Below, in pieces: positions 1 to 6,167 of a stretch of DNA of 12,231 nt (position 1 is the stretch's first letter; each line of letters begins with the position of its first letter). The position numbers and the translations under genes were made by a program. Where the stretch lies: assembly GCA_030038035.1 (NCBI GenBank), contig JASHPP010000597.1, positions 1-12,231 of the forward strand. The letters are read 5' to 3'. The DNA comes from Trebonia sp. (GTDB taxonomy: Bacteria > Actinomycetota > Actinomycetes > Streptosporangiales > Streptosporangiaceae). A model generated the notes under the pieces. The model made no database searches, was not told where the DNA came from, and was given only the letters and a program-made list of their open reading frames with translations.

Positions 1-275
1 TCAAGGTTGAGCCACGCGACACGTCGTGACCGTGCGACGGCGGTTGCCCAGGTGGCGCAGGCGACCGTCTTCCCGGCACCGGCCGGGGCGGTGATCGCGG
101 TGACTGGATGCGTTGCTGCCCGCTCGATCAACCCGGTCAGGCGACTGCGTGGGACTATGTCGGCACCAAGCCGGGGCACCCGCAGCTTGTCGTCAAGCAG
201 GCATGACTCATGCCCATGCCCATGACCATGCTTCGCCTCACCGGAGATTTGAGCGACTTGTGAAAGTTGCGTCAC
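1..275 (-). CDS. LuxR-family (MalT/LAL-type) transcriptional regulator, N-terminal part, cut by window edge
   Basis: This is a 91-codon fragment that runs off the left edge. In family members a P-loop ATPase domain is followed by a helical sensor region and a C-terminal LuxR DNA-binding domain; only the start of the ATPase is here. Residues 29-50 contain DDKLRVPRLGADIVPRSRL, the usual opening of MalT-like ATPases. Walker A is at about 63-70 (APAGAGKT), and VAWLNL at 86-91 matches the conserved strand after it. The GTG start at 275-273 is chosen because GGGGGAG lies on the minus strand at 288-282, 6 nt upstream. Residues 16-23 are an odd HGHGHGHE run encoded by a 6-bp repeat. The gene diverges from the membrane protein at 542. 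A strong promoter at 390-418 and an inverted repeat at 301-322 lie upstream, suggesting autoregulation. The ligand cannot be read from this part. The family call is firm. Confidence 0.82.
   Translation of the reverse strand, partial: MTQLSQVAQISGEAKHGHGHGHESCLLDDKLRVPRLGADIVPRSRLTGLIERAATHPVTAITAPAGAGKTVACATWATAVARSRRVAWLNL
209..232. repeat. 6-bp tandem repeat (CATGCC-like, four units)
   Basis: Units catgcc, catgcc, catgac and catgct follow each other directly, with a further catgac at 202-207. On the minus strand they encode the HGHGHGHE run (residues 16-23) of the LuxR-type regulator. Because the unit is a multiple of three, copy-number change would lengthen or shorten the His-Gly run without shifting the frame. 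Confidence 0.75.
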
Positions 276-300
276 TTAACTCTCCCCCGTCGCAAGAACC

Positions 301-322
301 TACCCCTACCTCGATAGGGGTA
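301..322. promoter_or_regulatory. Perfect inverted repeat TACCCCTA-N6-TAGGGGTA, operator or leader hairpin candidate
   Basis: Arms at 301-308 and 315-322 are perfect 8-bp complements around CCTCGA. The element lies 26-47 bp upstream of the LuxR-type regulator's GTG and inside the leader predicted from the promoter at 390-418. Each arm contains TACCCCT, which fits the TACYNMT heptamer known for NarL/FixJ-type helix-turn-helix proteins, so it could be an autoregulatory operator. As RNA it would form a hairpin just before the Shine-Dalgarno sequence. The repeat is directly visible; its function is inferred. Confidence 0.55.
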
Positions 323-389
323 ATCCAGCGATCGGTTACCGGAGCCTTCGGCCGCCGCGCACCGGCGCTCTCATCCGAAGTGATCGTAA

Positions 390-418
390 ATTATTTCGAA
401 TATTTGATATTCAGTCAA
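390..418 (-). promoter_or_regulatory. Sigma70-like promoter for the LuxR-type regulator
   Basis: Read on the minus strand, TTGACT (418-413) is separated by exactly 17 bp from AATAAT (395-390). Each hexamer matches five of six positions of TTGACA and TATAAT, which is unusually good for a GC-rich actinomycete. The start would lie near 383, giving a leader of roughly 108 nt before the GTG at 275 that contains the inverted repeat at 301-322. The site sits in an AT-rich island. It was identified by eye only. Confidence 0.55.
398..412. promoter_or_regulatory. Palindrome GAATAT-TTG-ATATTC in the promoter spacer, operator candidate
   Basis: A perfect 6-3-6 palindrome occupies most of the 17-bp spacer between the TTGACT and AATAAT hexamers of the minus-strand promoter. 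A protein bound there would contact the same DNA as RNA polymerase, so repression or MerR-like activation by spacer distortion are both possible. No particular regulator is recognised from the sequence. Confidence 0.45.
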
Positions 419-439
419 AAGACTCGCTTCCCCGTCAAA

Positions 440-456
440 TCACCCAGGTGGGGTGA
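440..456. promoter_or_regulatory. Inverted repeat TCACCC-N5-GGGTGA
   Basis: Perfect 6-bp arms (440-445 and 451-456) flank AGGTG. The element lies about 85 bp upstream of the membrane protein start at 542 and 22 bp beyond the LuxR promoter -35. It is a possible operator for either divergent gene. With only 6-bp arms in GC-rich DNA, chance is a real alternative. Confidence 0.3.
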
Positions 457-479
457 AGACCCGCGCGACCGGAAGTCGG

Positions 480-485
480 TACCTT
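480..485 (+). promoter_or_regulatory. Possible -10 element (TACCTT) for the DUF7144 gene
   Basis: TACCTT fits the actinobacterial TAnnnT -10 pattern. A start near 492 would give a leader of about 50 nt that begins just before the hairpin at 496-520. I see no convincing -35 at the right distance, so this is weak. Confidence 0.25.
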
Positions 486-495
486 CGCGACCCAC

Positions 496-520
496 TGGCG
501 CCGGCTTAGCCGTGGCGCCA
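496..520 (+). promoter_or_regulatory. GC-rich hairpin in the 5' leader of the DUF7144 gene
   Basis: TGGCGCC (496-502) pairs with GGCGCCA (514-520), and inside it GGC (503-505) pairs with GCC (509-511) around TTA, leaving a GT bulge. This makes a stable stem of about 10 bp ending 6 nt before the Shine-Dalgarno AAGGGAGG (527-534). It could stabilise the mRNA or tune translation. No known riboswitch class is recognised. Confidence 0.4.
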
Positions 521-541
521 CGTCTGAAGGGAGGCAGTTCG

Positions 542-1159
542 ATGAGCCACACAGACGACCAGCCGGCTCGCGACGCCGAGACACAGGCCGGCCCGCAGAC
601 TCCCGCGGGCGCACGCCCAGGCAGCGCCGCGCAGGCAGCGCCGCCGCAGACAGCACAGACAGCGCAGACAGCGGAGGCCACGCAGACCATACCGGCCACG
701 CGGCAGGAGACCAGCCAGTACGTGCCCCGCCCGACGCAGAGCTTCGACGACGCCGGCTACGCCGAGCCGCGGCCGGAGGGCGCGGTGCTTGGCTTCTCGA
801 TCACGGCGGCCGTGCTGATGATGGTGTCCGGCCTGTGGAACTTCCTCGAAGGACTCGCCGCCATCATCAGGGGCTCGTTCTTCGTCACCCTGCCGCACTA
901 CGTGTACAACGTCTCCATCACCGGCTGGGGATGGATTCACCTCATCGTGGGCGCGGCCGTCTTCGTGGCCGGCGTGTTCCTGTTCATGGACAAGCTCTGG
1001 GCACGGATCGCCGGCATCGCCCTCGCCTGCATCAGCGCCGTGCTCAACTTCCTGTACATCCCCTACTCCCCCGTCTGGTCGGTCGTGGTGATCGCCATCG
1101 ACGTGGTCATCGTCTGGGCGCTGCTGTCTCCCCGGACCCGGTACGCCCGCCAGTCCTAG
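542..1159 (+). CDS. Four-helix membrane protein, DUF7144 type
   Basis: A 205-residue protein. Residues 1-78 are a hydrophilic tail rich in Ala, Pro, Gln and Thr. The remaining residues form four hydrophobic helices at about 81-109, 128-149, 153-173 and 178-196. The core has GFSITAAVLMMVSGLWNFLEG, then a GWGWIHLIVGAAVFVAGVFLF block and a short basic end, which is the pattern of the actinobacterial DUF7144 membrane proteins; their function is unknown. ATG 542 is chosen because AAGGGAGG at 527-534 ends 7 nt upstream. The frame stays open to 113, but the upstream part covers the regulatory region and opposes the LuxR-type gene. The tail contains a 9-bp tandem repeat (QTA x3). The gene is monocistronic and convergent with valS. 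The fold is clear; no role can be assigned. Confidence 0.85.
   Translation: MSHTDDQPARDAETQAGPQTPAGARPGSAAQAAPPQTAQTAQTAEATQTIPATRQETSQYVPRPTQSFDDAGYAEPRPEGAVLGFSITAAVLMMVSGLWNFLEGLAAIIRGSFFVTLPHYVYNVSITGWGWIHLIVGAAVFVAGVFLFMDKLWARIAGIALACISAVLNFLYIPYSPVWSVVVIAIDVVIVWALLSPRTRYARQS
646..672 (+). repeat. 9-bp tandem repeat, three units, encoding QTA-QTA-QTA
   Basis: Units gcagacagc (646-654), acagacagc (655-663) and gcagacagc (664-672) lie head to tail in the hydrophilic N-terminal tail of the DUF7144 protein. They keep the reading frame. This is probably replication-slippage expansion of a disordered linker. Confidence 0.7.
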
Positions 1160-1173
1160 CCGGCCAGACCTAA

Positions 1174-1190
1174 CCGGCCCCCAAGGCCGG
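1174..1190. terminator. Shared hairpin between convergent genes, terminator candidate
   Basis: CCGGCC (1174-1179) and GGCCGG (1185-1190) form a perfect 6-bp stem around CCCAA. The 34-bp gap separates the ends of the DUF7144 gene (1159) and valS (1194), so one hairpin could serve both strands. There is no T-tract, which is common for actinomycete terminators but lowers certainty. Confidence 0.45.
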
Positions 1191-1193
1191 CCC

Positions 1194-3671
1194 TCACCGG
1201 TCGATCGCGAGCGTGATGCCGGGCACCCCGCTCGGGTGCCCGGCTTCCCCGCGCACGACGGCGTCCGCGCGGGCGGCAAGCCGCAGCGGTTCGGCGAGCA
1301 CGTCAAGGAGCGCCCCTGCCGCCGGCGTGTGGGCCTGCACGGTCACCGCGCGCAGCCGCGCCGTGCTGCCGAGCCGCAGCTCGGCGCGCAGCGCGCGGGT
1401 GGCGTCAAGCAGCACGGCAAGCTGGTCCACGGTCCGCCGGTCCGACTCAGACCGCCATGCCGGGTCGGCGGCCGGCCAGCGTGTCAGGTGCAGCGACCCG
1501 GCATCCTCCAGCGCCGCGTAGAACCGCTGGTACAAGTGCTCGGTGACGAACGGCGCGAACGGCGCGAACAACCCGAGCAGCACCCGGAACGACTCCCACA
1601 AGGTCCACAGGGCGCTCGCCCGGCCGTCGTCGTCGCCGCGGTCCGCGGCCAGCCGGTCCTTGATCATCTCCAGGTACCTGTCGCAGTACACCGACCAGAA
1701 CATCCGCGACGCCGCCTGGTGCGCCTGCATGTAGTCGTGCGCGTCGAAGGCGCCCGTCGACAAATCGACAGTCTCCGCCAGGTGTGCCAGCAGCCAGCGG
1801 TCCACGACGTTCCGGTCGGCCGCGGCCACGCAGGGACCGGGCGGCGGCGACCCGCCCAGCTGCAGCGACAGGAACCGCCCGACGTTCCACAGCTTGACGG
1901 CGAACTTGCGCCCGGCCCGCACGTCCTTCTCGTTGTACCGCAGGTCCGACCCGATCCGCCCCTTGGTCGCCCACAGCCGCAGCGCGTCCGCGCCGTACTT
2001 CGCGAGCACGTCGTCGGGGACGTACCTGTTGAACCCGTCCGCGCCGGTGTGCCGCTCCAGGTCGCGCTTGGAGATCTTGCGGCCCTGCTCGTTCAGCCCC
2101 CATCCCGAGATCAGCGCCGTCCGCCACGGCAGCCGGCCGAATAGCAGCTCCGACTGCACGACCGAATAGAACAGCCAGGTCCTGATGATCTCGAAGGCCT
2201 GGACCCGCATCGACATCGGCGCCAGCGCGGGGTCGGTGCCGGCGCCCGGCATCGCCCATCCGTCGTTGATCTGCGGGCTCAGCGACGACGTCATCCAGGT
2301 GTCCATCACATCGGGGTCGCCCGCCAGGGACGAGGAGCCGCACGACGGGCAGGCCACCACCGGCGGGTCGTCGGCAAGCGGGTCCACCGGCAGGTCGGCG
2401 GCCCGCGCCAGCACCGGGGTCGCGCACGCGGCGCAGAACCACACGGGAAACGGCACGCCGTAGTACCGCTGCCTGGTGATGTTCCAGTCCCATTTCAGCC
2501 CGTCGATCCAGTCCTCGAGGCGCCGCCGCATGGACGGGGGAATCCACTCGATCTCGGCCGCCCTGGCGCGGAAGCGGTCGGCGTGCGACCGCACCGCGAT
2601 GAACCACTGCGGCCGGATCTGGAACTCCACCGGCGTCTGGCACCGCTCGTGCACCCCGACCACCTGCCGGACCGGATCCGCGCCAGCCAGGAACCCCGCG
2701 GCTTCGAGCGCCGTCACGATCGCCTGACGCGCCTGGGCCAGCGGCAGCCCCGCGAACGGGCCGGCCAGCTCGCCGAGCCGGCCGTCCGCGGTCACCACCA
2801 TCCGCAGCGGCAGCCCGTCCCGCCGCCACTTGACCACGTCCTCGCTGTCGCCGAACGTGCACACGATCATCAGCCCGGTGCCGAACTCCTGGTCCACCGA
2901 CTCGTCGGTCAGCACCGGCACTTCGTGGCCGAACAGGGGGACCGTCGCCCGCGTGCCCGCGATCGGGGCGTAGCGCGAGTCGGCGGGGTGGCAGTACAGC
3001 GCCACGCAGGCGGGCAGCAGCTCCGGCCTGGTGGTGGCGATGCTCAGTTCCTGACCACGGGCGGCACCCGGGAACGCGATCCGGTACAGCCGGCCCGTCC
3101 GCTCCAGGTCCTCCACGTCCGCCTGGGCGAGCGCGGTCCGGTCCTCCGGGCACCACAGGATCGGGTCGCTGGCCCGACGCAGGTGCCCGGCCTGAAACAG
3201 CGCGATGAAGCTCGTCTGCGCGGTCCGCTGGCAGCGCTCGTCGATGGTCGAATAGCGCAGCGACCAGTCGACCGACAGGCCGAGCCGCCGCCACAGCTCC
3301 TCGTACCGCACGGCGGTGCGCTGCGTCTGTTCCAGGCACAGCCGCACGAACTCGGCCCGCGGCAGGTCGGCGGCCCGCACCCCGTACGCCTGCTCGACAT
3401 ACCGCTCGGTAGGCAGCCCGTTGTCGTCGAAGCCGATGGGGTAGAACACGCGCTCGCCGCGCATCCGCCGGTAGCGCACGATGAAGTCCGGCTGCGAGTA
3501 GCTCATCGCGTGCCCGACGTGCAGGTGCGCCGCGCTCACGTACGGGGGCGGCGTGTCGACGCTGAAGACCTGGCCCGCACCCGACCGGTCGTACCGGTAC
3601 ACGTCGCGCTCTTCCCACAGCGCGCGCGCGGCGGCTTCCACCGCCTGGTGGTCGTACTCGCTGGCCTCCAT
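1194..3671 (-). CDS. valS: Valine--tRNA ligase, archaeal-like type 2
   Basis: This 825-residue class I synthetase charges tRNA-Val with valine in the cytoplasm. The HIGH motif is HVGH at 51-54, followed by GFDDNGLPTE at 80-89, a hallmark of the type 2 enzymes found in archaea and many actinobacteria. The editing domain has TTRPE (213-217) and EFGTG (262-266). A zinc knuckle is formed by C413/C416 and C441/C444, followed by DVMDTWMTSSLSPQI (454-468). The KMSKS motif is KISKR (532-536), with an apparent insertion of about 9 residues before VPDDVLAKYGADALRLW. The anticodon-binding domain covers about 620-740. There is no long C-terminal coiled coil, as expected for type 2. The ATG at 3671 fits the family N-terminus. 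No good Shine-Dalgarno precedes it, but TACCCT lies 8 nt upstream, so the mRNA may be leaderless. A second valS elsewhere in the genome cannot be excluded. Confidence 0.9.
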   Translation of the reverse strand: MEASEYDHQAVEAAARALWEERDVYRYDRSGAGQVFSVDTPPPYVSAAHLHVGHAMSYSQPDFIVRYRRMRGERVFYPIGFDDNGLPTERYVEQAYGVRAADLPRAEFVRLCLEQTQRTAVRYEELWRRLGLSVDWSLRYSTIDERCQRTAQTSFIALFQAGHLRRASDPILWCPEDRTALAQADVEDLERTGRLYRIAFPGAARGQELSIATTRPELLPACVALYCHPADSRYAPIAGTRATVPLFGHEVPVLTDESVDQEFGTGLMIVCTFGDSEDVVKWRRDGLPLRMVVTADGRLGELAGPFAGLPLAQARQAIVTALEAAGFLAGADPVRQVVGVHERCQTPVEFQIRPQWFIAVRSHADRFRARAAEIEWIPPSMRRRLEDWIDGLKWDWNITRQRYYGVPFPVWFCAACATPVLARAADLPVDPLADDPPVVACPSCGSSSLAGDPDVMDTWMTSSLSPQINDGWAMPGAGTDPALAPMSMRVQAFEIIRTWLFYSVVQSELLFGRLPWRTALISGWGLNEQGRKISKRDLERHTGADGFNRYVPDDVLAKYGADALRLWATKGRIGSDLRYNEKDVRAGRKFAVKLWNVGRFLSLQLGGSPPPGPCVAAADRNVVDRWLLAHLAETVDLSTGAFDAHDYMQAHQAASRMFWSVYCDRYLEMIKDRLAADRGDDDGRASALWTLWESFRVLLGLFAPFAPFVTEHLYQRFYAALEDAGSLHLTRWPAADPAWRSESDRRTVDQLAVLLDATRALRAELRLGSTARLRAVTVQAHTPAAGALLDVLAEPLRLAARADAVVRGEAGHPSGVPGITLAIDR

Positions 3672-3679
3672 GCCCGCTG

Positions 3680-3685
3680 AGGGTA
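3680..3685 (-). promoter_or_regulatory. Candidate leaderless -10 (TACCCT) for valS
   Basis: On the minus strand TACCCT (TAnnnT) ends 8 nt before the valS ATG, the spacing expected when transcription starts at the start codon. No clear Shine-Dalgarno is present. The -35 region, around 3703-3709, is AT-rich but matches the consensus poorly. The gap 3672-3914 to the divergent phosphoesterase gene otherwise shows only a small GAAAA-N4-TTTTC dyad at 3706-3719 and no T-box-like signal. Confidence 0.4.
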
Positions 3686-3830
3686 GCGCCGCGGCTGGTG
3701 CGCGAGAAAAGCATTTTTCCGCAGAACGAAGCGGGGCTCCTCGCCCGCCCGCCGCCGCTGCCTGCCGCCGCGCACGCGAAAGTTTGCCCTGCGTATACGG
3801 GCCATTGGTGTCTCTCGTCGTGGATGGCGC

Positions 3831-3836
3831 TACGCT
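3831..3836 (+). promoter_or_regulatory. Possible -10 element (TACGCT) for the phosphoesterase operon
   Basis: TACGCT fits TAnnnT. A start near 3843 would give a leader of about 72 nt before ATG 3915. TTGGTG at 3805-3810 is the nearest -35-like hexamer, but its 20-bp spacing is too long, so support is weak. Confidence 0.25.
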
Positions 3837-3914
3837 GTGTGCGCCTCGCTCTACCGCTCCCGGTGCCCGCTCTGGTGCATGATGGAGCCAAGTCGGGGGA
3901 AGGACTGGAGTTTC

Positions 3915-5231
3915 ATGGCTTCGCCACGGCCTGATGTCACCGAACTGCTCGACGTTCCCGTCCCGCCGGGCGGCGCGGTGATAGCCATCAGCGACCTGCA
4001 CCTCCCGCCGGAGCGCACCGCCGTGTCCGGCCGGTGCTGCGAGGTGCTCGCGAGCAGGCTCGCCGAGCAGACCGCCCCGGTCACGGTCGTGCTCGCCGGG
4101 GACATCGTCGAGATGCTCGCGTTCCCCGGCACCACGGCGGGCGACATCCTGCAGGCGCACGACGACCTGTGCCAGGCGCTCGCCGGGGTCACCGGGCGCG
4201 GCGGGCAGGTCATCTACACGGTCGGCAACCACGACGGGGACCTGGCCTGGGACCTGAAGGCCGCCGACGCGGTGCGCGACCTCACCGGCGCGAAGCTCTG
4301 CCTCGCGGCCGACCTGCGGCTGCCGGGCGGCGAGCGGATCCGGGTCGAGCACGGTCACCAGCTCGACCCGTACAACTGCTTCCACGACCCGCGCAACCCG
4401 CTGGACACCCCGCTTGGCCACCACATCGTCCGCGAGGTCATCCCGAAGATCGAGTGGCTTGGCCGGGACTGGCTGACCGGCGCGCACGAGATGGCCGACC
4501 CGGGCGACTTCCCCTCGTTCGTGGCGTCCCGGCTCGTCTACCGCAAGCTGGTCCGCCACCTGTGGTGGCTGGTCCTGCTGCCGATCGTCACGTTCGCCCT
4601 GGTGCTGCCAGAACTGGGGCGGGTGGGCAGCAGGTTCCCCGACACCGCCACGGTGGTGCACGACGTCGAGATCCTCGGGTACGGCGCGGCGATCGACATC
4701 GTGATCATCGCGCTGATCCTGGCGATCATGTCCCGGCGGGCATGGACGTCGATCAGCGCGCTGGCGCTGGCCGAGCGCGGCTACGGGCAGAACACCGCGG
4801 CCAGGCTGCGGGCCGACGACCTCATCGCCGACGGCTACGCCGGCTTCGTGTCCGGGCATACGCACCATCCTGAGCTGCGCGCGCACGGCGCCGGCTTCTA
4901 CGCCAACGCCGGCTCGTGTACCTCGGTCGTGGAGGCGATCGACACCATGCGTGGCATGCCGCCTGTGTACCTGCGCACCCAGCAGCTGTCCTGGCTGGAG
5001 ATCACCGCGGGCGGCGACCGGCCGTGCCGCGCGCAGCTGAAGTCCGCCCGCGTCGAGCTTCCCGGGGCGACCAGGCTCGAACGGGTCATGGCGGCCGCCC
5101 GCAACCCGCACGCCTCGGCCCCCTGCTCGGTCGCGTCGTGGCCGGACGGTCCCGACTGGCCCGCGCACCGCAAGCACCTGCGCGACCGCAAGCACCTGAG
5201 CAAGCACCTGAGCAAGCACCCAACGCCGTAG
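3915..5231 (+). CDS. Membrane-anchored calcineurin-like metallophosphoesterase
   Basis: A 438-residue protein with the full set of metallophosphoesterase motifs: D27-L-H29, GD at 62-63, GNHD at 104-107, HGH at 146-148 and GHTH at 314-317. These bind a two-metal centre that cleaves phosphoester or diphosphate bonds. Two hydrophobic helices at about 214-234 and 254-272 interrupt the domain between HGH and GHTH, so the enzyme should be held at the membrane. The LpxH-like DLHL start suggests a lipid-linked diphosphate substrate, but this is a guess. ATG 3915 follows GGGGGAAGGA (3895-3904) and GGAG (3907-3910); an in-frame ATG at 3879 is the alternative. The C-terminus ends in a basic RKHL/SKHL repeat (about 419-435). 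The gene is first in the six-gene plus-strand run, 9 bp before the ABC ATPase. The fold is firm; the substrate is unknown. Confidence 0.85.
   Translation: MASPRPDVTELLDVPVPPGGAVIAISDLHLPPERTAVSGRCCEVLASRLAEQTAPVTVVLAGDIVEMLAFPGTTAGDILQAHDDLCQALAGVTGRGGQVIYTVGNHDGDLAWDLKAADAVRDLTGAKLCLAADLRLPGGERIRVEHGHQLDPYNCFHDPRNPLDTPLGHHIVREVIPKIEWLGRDWLTGAHEMADPGDFPSFVASRLVYRKLVRHLWWLVLLPIVTFALVLPELGRVGSRFPDTATVVHDVEILGYGAAIDIVIIALILAIMSRRAWTSISALALAERGYGQNTAARLRADDLIADGYAGFVSGHTHHPELRAHGAGFYANAGSCTSVVEAIDTMRGMPPVYLRTQQLSWLEITAGGDRPCRAQLKSARVELPGATRLERVMAAARNPHASAPCSVASWPDGPDWPAHRKHLRDRKHLSKHLSKHPTP
5170..5221 (+). repeat. 12-bp tandem repeat at the phosphoesterase 3' end
   Basis: GCAAGCACCTGA occurs at 5188-5199 and 5200-5211, is followed by a partial copy at 5212-5221 and preceded by a near copy at 5170-5181. 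It encodes the basic KHL(R/S) repeat of the phosphoesterase tail and lies directly in front of the putative ABC-gene promoter, so copy number could also change promoter spacing. Confidence 0.7.
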
Positions 5232-5234
5232 ACT
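5229..5234 (+). promoter_or_regulatory. Candidate leaderless -10 (TAGACT) for the ABC transporter genes
   Basis: TAGACT fits TAnnnT, and its TAG is the stop codon of the phosphoesterase. Exactly 6 nt separate it from the GTG start at 5241, and no Shine-Dalgarno is visible there, so a leaderless transcript is likely. This would let the ABC-CtaA genes be expressed apart from the phosphoesterase. No strong -35 is seen. Confidence 0.5.
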
Positions 5235-5240
5235 GCGTGC

Positions 5241-6167
5241 GTGACCAACGAGCCCGCCGCCCAGATCACCGAGATGGTCAAGCGGTACGGGGCCCTCACC
5301 GCCGTCGACGGGCTGACGCTGACCGCGCGCCGCGGTGAGGTGACGGCCATCCTCGGGCCCAACGGCGCCGGCAAGACCACTACGATCGAGGTCTGCGAGG
5401 GGTACCGCAGCGCCGACGGCGGCGCCGTGCGGGTCCTCGGGCTCGACCCAGCGCGGGAGGCGGCCGCGTTGCGCCCCCGGATCGGCGTCATGCTGCAGTC
5501 AGGCGGCATCCCGCCGGCGGTGCCCGCCAGGGAGTACCTGACGCTGCTCAGCCGGTTCCACGTCCGGCCGCTTGAGGTGGGCTGGCTGCTGGACATCGTG
5601 GGGCTCGCCGCGTCCGCCCGCATCCCGTACCGCCGGCTGTCCGGCGGGCAGCAGCAGCGCCTGTCGCTGGCCGCCGCGGTCATCGGCCGCCCCGAGCTTG
5701 TCTTCCTCGACGAGCCAACCGCGGGGATGGACCCGCAGGCCAGGCACGCCACGTGGGACCTCATCGGCGAGCTGCGCGGCGACGGCGTGAGCGTGATCTT
5801 GACCACGCACTTCATGGAGGAGGCCGAGCGGCTGTCGGACCACGTCGTGATCATCGACGTGGGCCGCGTCGTCGCGGACGGCTCCCCGGCCGCGCTCACC
5901 GGGTCCGCCGGGCAGCTGCGCTTCAGGGCCGAGCCCGGCCTCGACACCGACAGCCTGCTCACCGCGCTGCCCACGGGCAGCGCCGCCAAGGAATCTCCGG
6001 CCGGCCACTACCTGATCGAGGTGCACGGGCCCGTCGAGCCCAGGCTGCTCGCCGCCGTCACGGCCTGGTGCGCCGAGCGCGGCGTGCTGCCGAGCACGCT
6101 GCGGATCGAGTCCCGCACGCTGGAGGACGTGTTCCTTGAGCTGACGGGAAGGGAGCTGCGCGGATGA
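5241..6167 (+). CDS. ABC-2 type exporter, ATP-binding subunit
   Basis: A 308-residue ATPase that powers the permease encoded next to it. Walker A is GPNGAGKTT (39-47), the Q-loop glutamine is Q86, the signature is LSGGQQQR (133-140), Walker B is LVFLDEPT (153-160) and the switch histidine is H190 in LTTH. After about residue 215 comes the extra C-terminal domain typical of DrrA/CcmA-like exporter ATPases, ending in the family motif ESRTLEDVFLELTGRELRG. The GTG start lies 10 nt after the phosphoesterase stop with no Shine-Dalgarno, but TAGACT at 5229-5234 suggests a leaderless mRNA. The gene overlaps the permease by 4 nt (ATGA). Length and neighbourhood resemble mycobacterial Rv1458c, part of the ABC pair next to the COX15 homologue. 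The substrate is unknown; a link to heme or cytochrome assembly is suggested only by position. Confidence 0.93.
   Translation: MTNEPAAQITEMVKRYGALTAVDGLTLTARRGEVTAILGPNGAGKTTTIEVCEGYRSADGGAVRVLGLDPAREAAALRPRIGVMLQSGGIPPAVPAREYLTLLSRFHVRPLEVGWLLDIVGLAASARIPYRRLSGGQQQRLSLAAAVIGRPELVFLDEPTAGMDPQARHATWDLIGELRGDGVSVILTTHFMEEAERLSDHVVIIDVGRVVADGSPAALTGSAGQLRFRAEPGLDTDSLLTALPTGSAAKESPAGHYLIEVHGPVEPRLLAAVTAWCAERGVLPSTLRIESRTLEDVFLELTGRELRG

Noticed and set aside
7..225. Small plus-strand ORF at the left edge
   Set aside because: The minus strand here encodes the LuxR-type ATPase with an intact Walker A motif; the plus-strand frame shows no family features or Shine-Dalgarno.
113..541. Upstream extension of the DUF7144 reading frame
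   Set aside because: It would run antisense through the LuxR-type gene and through the promoter region, while ATG 542 has a strong Shine-Dalgarno.
2583..3680. Long plus-strand ORF within valS
   Set aside because: Composition is Arg/Pro/Gly-rich shadow coding opposite a complete ValRS whose motifs are all intact.
3672..3914. T-box or other riboswitch upstream of valS
   Set aside because: No specifier hairpin or conserved T-box sequence is visible, and the likely leaderless start leaves no leader to hold one.
3672..5219. Long open minus-strand frame continuing upstream of valS to 5219
   Set aside because: It lies antisense to the metallophosphoesterase, has no recognisable domain, and the ValRS N-terminus begins at 3671. 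Long shadow frames are expected at this GC content.
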